Source of the DNA: Lepidonotus clava
Taxonomy: Eukaryota > Annelida > Polychaeta > Phyllodocida > Polynoidae
Length of the DNA: 64,000 nt
Assembly: GCA_936440205.1 (NCBI GenBank)
Contig: OW387148.1
Span: forward strand, 11,959,961-12,023,960
Direction of reading: 5' to 3'
The notes beneath the pieces are model-generated. The model did not search any database. It worked only from the letters and a program-made list of their open reading frames with translations, and was not told where the DNA came from. Shown here in pieces: positions 18,366 through 29,405 of the stretch (its first letter is position 1; each line of letters starts with the position of its first letter). The position numbers and the translations under genes are program-made.

Positions 18366-21360
18366 GAATTATGTCGAAAGCAAGGTTAGTTATCTCTGCG
18401 TGTTAGTGAATGATAATAGGGGATGAAGGGACCCGCATCACCATCGTCTTCATCTTTGTTATGCTTTCATTAATCTTTTTGTTTCTTTTTCACCTGATAA
18501 GTCCTTTCATGTTCCCAATATATAATCTAGATTTGATATCATAGATACAGAACAAAGGAGCAAATAAGCCGCAGTTTTTCAGTTTTCAAACCGAACCTGA
18601 ATCTAAAAGATCCACCTGGGACCTTGTTATTACACCATTTAGATCTTCGATCCAAGTCACTTCTTAATGTCTGAACAGCTAGCAAATTATCTTGGGGCTG
18701 TAAACAGTTAGAAATACCAATGTCATCAGCTTACATTTAATAATCACATGCAGGTATAGTGTTCACAATGTCATCAATGTACATAATAAAGAACATTGGG
18801 CCACATTTTACAGCAAGGCATTCGTTATTAGCATCCCAAAATAGATATCAGAATGCAACCTCAAGGACATACAAGCTAATACATGATAATTGAAAGAATA
18901 GGGCCCAATTCACAGCCACGTTGCCACTAATTCAGGCAGATGCAGTTCCAAGTTTTCCTGTATTTTATTATCTGCAGGCTAATTTAGGCACATTTTGGAG
19001 ACAAAAACATGGGAAAACCAATAGGAATAAAGCATTTTATGGCAATGAACAAATAAGTAATAAAAAATATTTTTGAAATATCTTCAGAAATTGAAGTATA
19101 TACAGAGAAAAAAACAAAATTACATTATTCTACCTGTTTAGAATTTCAAACAAAGGAAATTGTCATAGATGACTAATCATGATATGTGAAAGGCCTATAA
19201 CATGAAATGGCCTTGTCAACATATTTCCCACAATGCACCTTGATTTAGCCTACAGATAGGCCAAAATACTACTTACCAGAGAACCGTGTCTGTGAGAATT
19301 GCATACTGCTAATATAACCTGCTGGGACCAAGGTGTAGGAGACAGGCTGGAGCAACAATCAGTTTGTCACCTGTACTAAGGGTTATGATCCATCTACCAG
19401 CTTGGTAAAGGGTCGTCTCAAGGTGTTCATAGGCTCGCTGTATTTTACGGGCAAAAAATATTAATGATCTGAAATGGCAGGCGAGGACCAAACAACACAC
19501 ATGCACACACGGAGTAAAACCTTTTAAAAATTTGTTTGCCAGATTGTATAGTTTGTAGAATAAAACTTATTAGTTGTGAAATTCCTTTTATTGTCCCCTT
19601 TTCCAGTACTTCAGGTTATGGCACACTGTCTGCCCCACACTGGGCTCTGCTGGTGACCCGTCCGTTCCCTCTCCCTGCCGCTGCACCTCTGCCCATCCAG
19701 AGATGGGACCGTTAAGTAGAGGGATGCTAGGTCATGTGGGGATCCCTTGATTAATATTCATGCATGGATCCTGACACACCATGCAGTCATATTGATATAG
19801 GTGATAAAAGTAATAATGATATACACTGTGTAACAAACGTAAAGGTGAGAAATGTTTATGGTAGAAAAACGTTAAAGGTGAGAAATGTTTATGGTAGGAA
19901 ACGTTATTTGGACAAAGATATTGCGCTTATGCTGGTATAAAATGAAATCTAAAGAACCTTATACGAATTTATATCAGAACCAAACTTGAATGGAAAAAAG
20001 ACACAAAATATGTGCATAGGCGCATGCAGATAATAATTCTGTTTGCTGGAAGATCATGTGAGTTCCTGTGTGTTCAAACGAATGACACCCTTATGTATTG
20101 TAGTGGGGAATGATTACCATAACTTCATGAATTCATTGACAAATGGTAGAAAAAGACACATTGACATTGGTCATTAATGCCTGTATTCCACAATATAGGC
20201 AATTTTGACTACCAGGAATTTAATTAGTTGCCATTAGCAACAATGCAATAATCCCTGCATGTTACATACCATTAAACAGATTATTAATTTCTAATGATTT
20301 CTAATGGTTCTATGATTAGGCCTATTCCGTCTCGCAATTTTTGAAACTGGGAGTAAAATCAGACAGTGGGATGTTGCCTCAACACGCACTGAGAACATCT
20401 AGCTTTGTATACTAGTCCAGTTTATCCCAAGTTATCCCAAGCTGTGGTATGAAGTCAACTATGTAATAAACTTGAGGGGCTCTGGAAAGGATGTTTGCCT
20501 GTCATTGTCTCTCAGAAATTAATGTTCCCAGGTCAAATTTGAGAACTGGCTGTGTCACACTGTTAGATGTAAGGATGGTAAAGAGCCCTCCCCCGCTTCT
20601 CTGTAGTTACTTGCGTAGTGTCAGAGGAATCTCTCTATGGGGGTTCAGACCCACACAAAGAACACTCATTCGCAGAAGTAAAGTAAGCATTATTCATATT
20701 CTACTACGTGGTAACAATATGGGTAGGTTGTGCAATACGTACTTAATCAAAAATAGATCAGAGTGTTATAACTAACTGTCCAGTCAGACTAACTACAGCA
20801 CAGAGGTTAAGTTATTCCAGTTATCCACCGGGGGCCGCACTGTGCGTGTTTAGAACCAAAGAGTCCTTCTGGCAAGTAAAGAGTGTAGGCTACATAGATC
20901 TGCAACACAGGAAACCACTTTAAAACCTGTGGGGTGTTTCATAATAACCTCAGTAGCTACTGAGATCTTTTGTGTGTTTAAGGAAACTATAACAAAACTC
21001 TCGTAAATCAAGCTCAAACTCTCGTAAATCATGCCCAAACTCTCGTAAATCCACCCAAACTCACATAAGCAAAAACAAAACTCACATAGCTAATGGGAAG
21101 ATGAAAGGTGATCGTAACTTTATGAAATGCAAAACTCCTGTAGCCTTACGGACTTTTATTATGAAACAGACCCCTGAACAATGGAAGAGAAGGATATATT
21201 ATATTAAGCTTCCTACCCGTTATAAGCTGTGGAATAGGGACAAGATTGCTATTTAGGAATGAGTCCCAGAGAGCTGTTAGACAAGTTCTGGTTTGATAGA
21301 CTTTATAGATTCTCGATGTGGTTTAGAAAACCAAAATCTTCGTCTTATCCATTCAAGTTT
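18366..21360. other. Intergenic, possible host exon near 19.3-19.5 kb
   Basis: Mostly AT-rich and uninterpretable. A minus-strand stretch around 19380-19442 reads RAYEHLETTLYQAGRWIITL after an acceptor-like AATACAG. It could be a host exon, but the donor is weak. Short tandem repeats occur at 19840-19915 (GTGAGAAATGTTTATGGTAG, two copies) and 20998-21055 (AAACTCTCGTAAATC, three copies). Confidence 0.3.
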
Positions 21361-21379
21361 TACGATAAACGAGATGACA

Positions 21380-21490
21380 TGGACTATTTCTTAAATTCGA
21401 CATGTGACATGGGAGCATCTTAGAGGCGACATGCGACATGGGGAGTTAAGGGACAGCTGCCATTACCATTTCTTAAGTTTGACATGCGAC
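21380..21490. repeat. TTAAATTCGACATG-type short repeat
   Basis: Loose repeats of TTTCTTAAATTCGACATG and GCGACATGGGG. The same motif recurs at 56890-57060, 57226-57240, 62040-62095 and 62690, so it is a dispersed minisatellite family. Confidence 0.7.
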
Positions 21491-21509
21491 ACAGAGACTC
21501 CCACATCAA

Positions 21510-21860
21510 GGGCCCCTGGAGTAGAATACTCCACGATCTGTTTTGGTATTTCTGTTGTGACGTCATCGTTCTGTCGAAAAGGGCTTCCCCAATTCTGTTT
21601 TTAGATTTTTATAATGACGTCATCTCGTCAATCTCCAGTCAAGATTTGGTTTATGCAAATCTTTTCACTCTCCATTCTATGTCTATGAGAAAACCTACAA
21701 TCTTCAAGCAGATACACATTAGTTAGTTACCCTGGTTACCGGCGAGTTGCACTTTCAAGATCCAAGAATTTTCGCTGGTTCAAGCAATTTGGAACGACTG
21801 CAAACTGCGATGTATCGGACTATCGACGTTTTCAACTGGACGACAATGGAGAATAAGGAA
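21510..21860 (+). repeat. Dispersed repeat family R1, copy 1
   Basis: Shares GACGTCATCTCGTCAATCTCC, then an ATGAGAAAACCTACAATCT segment and TATCGGACTATCGACGTT with the copies at 22578-22935, 26420-26745 and 26785-27128. Family length is about 340 bp; non-coding. Confidence 0.7.
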
Positions 21861-21941
21861 CTGTGAAGGCTAGTGGTTGTTTACGGGTGTTACTTCTAGA
21901 TATGGGGAAGCTACAGTTAATCGTTACTCAGACTGCTTAGT

Positions 21942-22540
21942 ATGGTCTCTGTTAGTGCCGATAGTCAAGTGATAGACTACATCTGTGAAATGGGTGTTCA
22001 TATCCACAACACGAATCCCGCTTGGCTGAGAGGAAGTTTATTGGTGTTTATTCCAAAGGCATACAGTGGCTGGTGCATTATGGCCCAAATATCCGGCCCT
22101 CATTCAATACTGCCCAAGGCTAGCTTCGTCCTTGGAGTCCGCTTGTCTTAGCACAGCAGTACAATGGTAAGCTCCTATCCAAGTCACCCAGTGTCGGCAT
22201 AAATGGCTAAACCAAACCCCGAATCCTATAGATTAGTATCGATCCAAACAGGTAGTGTTCTCTGGCTTCGCCTGCCGGCTCAGCCCAATATATATACTAT
22301 CCCAATTATTGATTTTACCCAGGCAGCACTGCTTACTGGGAGGTGCCTTCTGTCTGCAGTGGTTATATAGGTATATCACCTACCAGCAGCGTCTGCCATT
22401 CTCATATTTATGTAATTTTGAATATTCTTTATAATTCCTTTTATAATTTTCTTTCTCATCTGGTGACTTTTATCTTTCATCTAATTTCTGACTCATGAAA
22501 CGAATTGTTTCACATGAAAGAATATGCACAATGACTTTTG
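21942..22540 (+). repeat. Dispersed repeat family R2, copy 1
   Basis: About 600 bp with landmarks GGGTGTTCATATCCACAACACG, TTGGCTGA, TTTATTGGTG, TCCTTGGAGTCCGC, ATTGATTTTACCCAGGCA and ACCTACCAGCAG. Other copies: 36752-37330, 55640-56168 (reversed), and a copy split by a LINE (57329-57500 plus 61640-62045). Non-coding; family type unknown. The tail retains TTTGTGCAA in every copy. Confidence 0.75.
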
Positions 22541-22577
22541 TGCAACTGGGCAGTATGCTGTACCTGCAATTTAATTG

Positions 22578-22935
22578 AGCTGTAGCCCCCTAGCGCGAGA
22601 ACAGGAAACCAGCATATTTTCAATATGGCTGCCCCCAGTGGGTGATGGGGGCATTCCCGACCTAGTTTCAGACATCATCTTGTCAATCTCCTTCAAGATT
22701 TGTTTTATACAATTTTTTTCACTCTCCGTACTAAGTCTATGGGAAAAGCTACAATCTCCGAACAGAGTCGCGTTAGTAGCTATATGCACAGTGTCTCCCC
22801 CCCCTTTCACTGTTTACCAGCGAACCCTGTTTTAGACCCAGACAGAATTACGCTGGTTTCAGCATTTTTGAACAACTGTTAACTCCGATTTATCGGACTA
22901 TCGACGTGATCCACTGGACGATTAAGGAGAAAAAG
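22578..22935 (+). repeat. Dispersed repeat family R1, copy 2
   Basis: Starts CCCCCTAGCGCGAGAACAGG, then TTTTCAATATGGCTGCCCCC, and ends ATCGGACTATCGACGTGATC. The start matches that of the copy at 26785. Confidence 0.75.
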
Positions 22936-23385
22936 AGAGATGTTTCATCCCCATTGAAAACTGTGGAATAGCGACATAATGTTATCACAGTCATGAGAGA
23001 TGCATTAGAGGAAGGCCGACCATCCTAGTCGTGGTAACCAACTAATACAAGAGTGGTAACCAAGGAAGTAGAAAAGTGGTACGAGGATAATACACCAGGG
23101 GGCACCAATGCGCCACAATATACATAGCAGACAAACTAGGGCAATAACAATTGCTGAGTGCCCCCTTGTTCTGTACTTGATTTAGTCTACATCAATTAAA
23201 CAGAAAATGTTGAAAATTTTACTCAAACACAAAAAATTGGCATAAGATTCTCAGATATGGTAGGCGTTATTGCCCCCCAGGGCAATAACACACCTTTTAA
23301 TCACTGGTTTCTGACAGGGCAGGATAATGGTGAAAGGAATAGGGACTGGAATCTTGATATACAATTTAAAATAGAAATAAAAGCT

Positions 23386-23545
23386 TGCACTGGCGGATCA
23401 AAGATTTTAAAAAGGCGGGGGGACACGCTATTGGAAAAATCTTTCCTCAATTGCCTTTTGGCTGAGATTTACATTAATAAATGCAAAGTTTTCGGAGAAA
23501 GGAGGGACATGTGGCCCCATGCACTCCCCCGCCAGATCCACCCAT
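23386..23545. mobile_element. MITE-like element related to 1533-1685
   Basis: The left end reads CACTGGCGGATCAAAGATTTT and the right side has GCCAGATCCACCC. It has the same end pattern as the CAG.GGCGGAT family, but the terminal repeats are imperfect and no target duplication is seen. Confidence 0.35.
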
Positions 23546-23847
23546 GGCTTGGATTGAAAGGGGAAGATCAACCTGTGAGCTTTGTCATGCATTACACTTT
23601 TTTCTTCTTTGTCAAACATTGATGTTTTTTTTTTATCTAAAGTGCTTGCACAATGAAGAAACTTTTGTTTACACTAGGTGAACCTCCCCCCCCCCCTCAT
23701 TGGACCCTCATCCCCTCCCCCCTCTGGTGACATCTGGTGACTAATATTGGAACTACGGCAGTCTGTGAGACCACATGGAGATAGGCAGACTTAATCAAGG
23801 AAGCTTACCTCCTGGTCAATGAATGATAGTTGTACATAGGACCTTAC

Positions 23848-23970
23848 CTTTCTTATAAGTACACTGGTATTTGTGAGGCTTCTGATATTCCACACTAAAC
23901 TGACTCTCTGCAAAGTGTTGTTCACATTTTGGGTCTGAACGCCCAGAGCGTGGATTAGTTCTACCACTAG
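23848..23970 (-). CDS. Possible single host exon
   Basis: The minus strand reads through GRTNPRSGRSDPKCEQHF, then AESQFSVEYQKPHKYQCTY, to a good donor (AAG-GTAAGG, plus-strand 23842-23847) with a weak acceptor before it. The composition looks protein-like, but I recognise no family and see no partner exons, so this is tentative. Confidence 0.25.
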
Positions 23971-24067
23971 CTAGCATATAGGACAAACTATGGAACAAAG
24001 GACGGGATATTGTGAAATAACAAACTAGTTACCCTATATTCTAACATCAACCTAAAGAAAACATTAG

Positions 24068-24345
24068 CGTTCAATATCTATGTCACCTGATGAAAAGTGA
24101 CCAAGATGTATACTACCCATGTCCTCCACGATTAAGACCCCTGTCCACCAAATAGGACCCCCCATCCCCACTTATATATGTACATCACCTGATGAAAAGT
24201 GACCAAGATGTATACTACCCATCTCCAAGATTAAGACCCCTGCCCACCAAATAGGACCCCCCATCCCCACTTATATATCTACATCACCTGATGAAAAGTG
24301 ACCAAGATGTATACTACCCACGACCTCCATGACTAAGACCCCTGC
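24068..24345. repeat. Tandem repeat, about 103-bp unit, 2.6 copies
   Basis: CACCTGATGAAAAGTGACC then AAGATGTATACTACCCA recurs at about 24087, 24188 and 24292, separated by AAGACCCCTGYCCACCAAAT and ACCCCCCATCCCCACTTAT. Confidence 0.9.
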
Positions 24346-24394
24346 CAACCGAATAAGCCTTGTAAGTTCTCCAGAGGGTGGGCATAGAGGGGGA

Positions 24395-24660
24395 ATCTTG
24401 TGAAACAGCCACTCTGAAACTTCAGGAAATCCTGAATAGGTTTGTATCTTGGTGCACTAAAAATAAGCTTACTTTGAATACCAAGAAAACTTAGTTAATG
24501 TTTTTTGGGACAAATCACAGAATCAAGAAAGCCAAACACACAAACATAATTCTGAATGGAGACAAAATCCAGGTAGTACCATCATACAAGTATTTAGGGG
24601 CCCATCTGCATGATGAGTCTCATGAAACAAATAAAACTCAGGGTCAAATCTTGATGAACT
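24395..24660 (+). mobile_element. LINE fragment (end of reverse transcriptase)
   Basis: Translation gives ETATLKLQEILNRFVSWCT, then KNKLTLNTKKT and, after an in-frame stop at about 24492, LMFFGTNHRIKK and VVPSYKYLGAHL. This is the usual end of a LINE reverse transcriptase (SWC..NKL..N..KT, then YLG). It is a short, broken relic of the CR1/L2/Jockey kind; the exact clade is not resolved. Confidence 0.7.
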
Positions 24661-25850
24661 TGATTATTTATTTCTTGTTTTTTTTAACAAGCTGCACAGT
24701 AAGCATATGGTTAGTTTGCAAAGAAATTCCACCATGCTTTCTTTTGATAAACATGTACTATGATAATACAGTACCATAATCCTTTCTTGAAAGGTGCATG
24801 TTAAATATCATCCCATTTTTCATGGTAATAAGCTTAAAACTGATTTAAAAACCTCAATCAGTATTAACAAGTATATTTCACTTAACACAAAATATGTAAG
24901 GGAATCCATACTAACATAATATAGCACAACGCTTGTATTTTAATTAAATTCTTCTCAGAAAATAATGCTTAGAATGCCTAATATTTGATAAAACATACAT
25001 GTTTGTTAACAAACAACATTATTTCAAGTATTAAAACCAAAGCTCTGATGAAATCATATCGACATCTCTCTCTATCTTAAAGGGTTCCTTGCACATATTT
25101 AGAAAATAAATATTTTTCAATGAAATTCTTTGAGCATGGAACATGCATGAAGAACTAGTAATGCTAGAAATATTTTAAGGATATTCCAAACATAGACACA
25201 GTTATGAGCCTTTAAAATTTGGTCTATTTTCATGTGATTTTAAGGGAAATCCCTTAATTTGTGATGTCACAAGGACACTAATTGGGAATCCCCAGATTTT
25301 AATAAAGGGAATCCCCAATTCTCAATAATGTATAGAAAGGAATTTTAGCTGAAGGATTAAATATTTATATCAGGCCACATACAGCCTATAAACACATGTA
25401 TATTTTGTTCTCCTAAATTCATTTAATTACCTGTGATTCCCAAGTTATTTTGAGAGGGAATTCCCTTTATTATGACGTAGCAAGGACAGAAATGAAAGCC
25501 AAAAAAATAGGGAATTCCCAAATGTTTTCTATTTTTCTTTACAAGTCACTAATAATCCAATTTTTTCCAATTTTTTCTTTGGAACTTTTTTCCAAATACC
25601 AATATGAAGTTAATTAAATAAAAAATAAGTGTATGAAAATTTATGTGCAAGGAACCCTTTAAGCTTAATATGTTCATAGTCTTGATATCAAGATAAAAGA
25701 TAAAAGTTGCTATACATTCAGCAGTTAAATTTTCAATATAAACAAAATCAACCAAAATAGCAGCAACATTAATTGCATGGAATTATAAATACCCAGAACA
25801 TGACATATTGTTCACCTTGTGGTTTGGTGTACAATACACCTTATTTCAAA
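24661..25850. other. Intergenic, no gene supported
   Basis: AT-rich. Two stretches with GGGAATTCCC-type short palindromic pieces occur near 25250-25330 and 25440-25520. No coding signal. Confidence 0.5.
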
Positions 25851-26289
25851 GGTTTGTTTACAGAATATGTCACATGTCAGCATCAATGCTAAATAGATAC
25901 ACACCACAAACATTCAAAACTTATGCAATGTTTGGTGCTGATTACAGAAGAATACATAGTTAGTGCATGAAATTATAACTGACAAGAAAATAACATATTA
26001 TTCACCTTGTGGGCCTGTTTACAATAGACCTTATATAAAAGGTTTGTTTACAGAATACTTCACATGACTGCATTAATCCTAAATAGATACACAGCACAAC
26101 TGATCAACACATGTAGTGCTGTGGTCATAGATAACTTTTGTTTATCAACCAAGCTGATTACTGAAGAATACACATTTAGTGCAGGCCAATTGGGTGAAAC
26201 CATTATTGCCTTAGTGCACCTTGGAGAGCTTCAGCAAAAAATAAAACAAGATCAAGTATGTTAGGTTCTAAAGAACCTAAAAGCTCCGT

Positions 26290-26425
26290 CTTATCCACTT
26301 TGTTAAATAGCTGAGAGGGAGAGAGAGGGGGGAGGGAGGGGAGGGAGGGAGACAGAGAGAGACAGAGAAAGACAGAGACAGGTACAGAGAGACAGAGACA
26401 GAGACAGAGAGAGAGAGCGAGATTT
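26290..26425. repeat. GA-rich simple repeat
   Basis: (GA)n/(GGGA)n purine tract followed by (GACAGA)n. The long minus-strand open frame over it is low complexity and not a gene. Confidence 0.95.
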
Positions 26426-26745
26426 ATCGGAGTATCAAGGTTATTGACTGGACAGTTACAGAGAACTGGATCGAGGTGATTGATGGATAGCATTGACGAT
26501 AGCATTGACCATCTCGTCAATCTCCAGATACAGACTTATTTATGCTACTTTCTACACTCTCAAGGCATTTCCTATGAGAAGACGATCACTCTCCAAGCAG
26601 ATTCTTTACATCAGAAATAGCACAGTGTCCCCCCCCAATTTTTAACACTGACTTCTATGGGAGTTGGGCCAAGTTAAGACTCTTGATATATTGGACTATC
26701 TATGTTATCCACTCATCGAAGACAGAGAATGAAAAATTTTCGATT
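26420..26745 (+). repeat. Dispersed repeat family R1, copy 3
   Basis: Contains ATCTCGTCAATCTCCAGATA, the ACTCTCAAGGCATTTCCTATG segment and CAGTGTCCCCCCCC, and ends at TTGGACTATCTATGTTATCC. It begins inside the tail of a further partial copy (TTTATCGGAGTATC). Confidence 0.65.
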
Positions 26746-26784
26746 CCCATAGAGATCCTATGTTAAAACCTACACTCTCTGAAG

Positions 26785-27128
26785 GACCATATCCCCCTAG
26801 CGAGAGACCGAGGAACCAGCAGATTTTCAATATGGCCGCCCCCAGTGGAGGAAAGGGGTATTCCCGACCTATTTTCGTTCTATTTTTAGAATATCATTAT
26901 GACATCATCTCGTCAATCTCCAGACACAGACTTATTTATGCTAATTAGTACACTCTCAAGGCATTTTCTATGAGGACAGCTTCAATCTCAAAGCAGATTC
27001 TTTACTCCAGAAATAGCACAGTGTCCCCCCCAAATTTTTAACACTGATTCCTATGGGACTTGGGCCAAGTTAAGATTCCGATATATCGGACTATCGACGT
27101 TATCCACTCATCGAAAACGGAGAATAAA
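26785..27128 (+). repeat. Dispersed repeat family R1, copy 4
   Basis: The most complete copy, from CCCCCTAGCGAGAGACCG to TATCGGACTATCGACGTTAT. Confidence 0.75.
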
Positions 27129-28876
27129 GCCATCTATAATTACTGAGTGCACCTCTTGTATACTAGATTTATTCTACACTATATATGCATTTGTTTACAG
27201 TGCATCTCATTTCTTCCCAGTAATACCAACTAGACATCTTAATAACAAAACTTTAGATGTTCACCTTTAGTTGTACAGTGTGTTAACAGAATATGTGATA
27301 TATGTTCCTCAATGCTAGATAGGTAAAAGCAAAATACATTGAAATATAAGTAATATTGCAATGATTATGAATAATATTTATATAGCAAAACATTTATTTA
27401 CAGAATACTTCACATGACTCCATTAATGCTAGCTAGATACACAGTACAACAGATCAACACATGTAATGCCGTGGTCATAGATAACTTTTGTTTATCAACT
27501 AAGATGATTACTGAAGTATACACACTTAGTGCAGGCCAATGGGATGAAACAATAATTGCCTTAGTGCACCTTGGAGGGCTTCAGCAAAAATAAAATAAAG
27601 CCATTTTATAATTGCTGAGTGCATCTCTTGTGTACTTGTTTTATTCTACATTATATTTGTATTTGTTTACAATGCACCTCATTTCTTCCCTGTAATACCA
27701 ACTAGACTTGTAGTTGTATAGTGTGTTAACAGAATATGCGATATATGTTTCTGAATGCTAGATAGGTATAAAGAACAATACATTTAAATATAGATAATAA
27801 TGCAGTGATTATGAATAATATAAAACCTTTGTTTACAGAATACTTCACATGACTACATTAATGCTAGCTAGATGCACAGCACAACAGTTTGAAACCTATG
27901 TAATGTTTTATGATTATGAATAACTTTTGTTTATTTACTAAGCTGATTACTTGAGAATACACATTTGGTACACACCAATAGCATCAAACAATTATTGCTA
28001 AGTGCACCTTGGGGGGGCCTAAGCCCACAATTAAGGCATCTATATTTCCTGAGTGCACCTCTTGTATACTAGTTTTGTTCTCCACTATATATGCATTTGT
28101 TTACAGTGCACCTCCTTTCTTCCCTGTCATATCCACTACACATCTTCATATCAAAACTTTAGATGTACACCTGTATTTGTGCAGCATGTTAACAGAATAT
28201 GTGATAAATATTCCTCAATAGATAGGTACAGAACACAATACATTGAAATATAAGTAATGTTGCAGTGATTATGAATAATATTTATTTATATAGCAAATTA
28301 CTTTATTCAACTTCACAGAGTGGGGGTCTGTCTGAAGAATACATAGTTGTTACAGACAAAAGGGTTACAAACAATCACTATTGCCTCAATTTCATCGCAC
28401 CTTTGGGGATTAACCCCGAAAGATAGCTGAGCATGAACCAATCATGCATATATAGCTGAGTGCACCTTTGTGTATACTTGATTTATTCTATATTAGATAC
28501 ACTAGAACACATACTAAGACAATTGAAAATATACAGCAACAACATAAAATTTTGCATTAGTATTGATAGATCTCAGCAATGATAGCTCTGAATAATTATA
28601 CAATGTTAATACGGCAGGAAAACTGTAAGGGTAAAGGACTTAGCATCTTGATATTGAATACAGTTGGAGTCTCAGCAGTAATTAATGGATAATAGAGAAA
28701 CCTCTGGTTGTTGTTTCTGAAATAATTAACCAGATCTTTTTACAAGTAATGATGTGCACTGTACAATGGATGTACAACCAGTGACATGCTTTTGTAAATA
28801 CACCATCATATGTAAATATTGGCTTCTTGAGATAATAAACACATTCAGATATAAACATGGCCAGGACAACAATGTA

Positions 28877-29390
28877 GTTTTATCATTTTTTACATGGCAT
28901 TCCGATGTAACACATTAAAGGAATGCATCGGCCCAGAATATGTTGTTTTTTTTTGTTTTTTTTTATTGAACAAAAACATCATCACAATTTGTGCTTTTCA
29001 TGACGTCGTAAACAAAATACAATTACAAAATACATACAAATAATTAACCAAAGTCCAGGCAACAAAAGTCATTTCACACAATGTCATACATACAGAAATA
29101 CAATTAACAAATCCTTCCATGATTTTTAATAAAATCTAATTAAGTTACACCTATCTCGTGTCCTTTTTTCCAAACTCTATTTAGTACCTCCAAGCTCAAA
29201 CATTTTTGAATATCCGATCTAGGTACTACATTCTGTATATCAACAGGTAAACGAGTCCATAGGATATAAGCACGATACAGCCAGTTTTTCTTATATACAT
29301 CCAATACTGGTTTTTTCAAATATAATTTTATGGGTGGGTCGATTTGTGGTCTTGTTCACGGAGAGTCTACACAAGCCCCATCACCACCCA
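28877..29390 (-). mobile_element. 5'-truncated LINE 3' end with 15-bp target-site duplication
   Basis: Perfect direct repeats CAGGACAACAATGTA flank it at 28862-28876 and 29391-29405. On the minus strand the interior encodes YKKNWLYRAYILWTRLPVDI, the C-terminal block typical of LINE reverse transcriptases (R...LW..LP..I). The element ends in T-rich sequence on the plus strand (T runs at 28882-28888 and 28947-28967), that is, an A-rich tail. An insertion of about 514 bp, well supported. Confidence 0.85.
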
Positions 29391-29405
29391 CAGGACAACA
29401 ATGTA

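Larger units (their letters stand above)
25855..28300. repeat. Interspersed direct repeats R3 and R4
   Basis: R3 (TTTACAGAATACTTCACATGA, then AGATACACAGCACAAC and ATAACTTTTGTTTATCAAC) occurs at about 25855-26010, 26040-26265, 27390-27595 and 27830-28010. R4 (GCTGAGTGCACCTCTTGTA, then GCATTTGTTTACAGTGCACC) occurs at about 27140-27330, 27600-27790, 28035-28270 and partly at 28455. The R3-R4 alternation suggests a larger unit of about 450 bp duplicated in tandem, with R1 copies and a GA-rich tract inserted. Confidence 0.7.

Noticed and set aside
26203-26520. Leu/Ser/Pro-rich minus-strand frame
   Set aside because: It is the complement of a GA-rich simple repeat.
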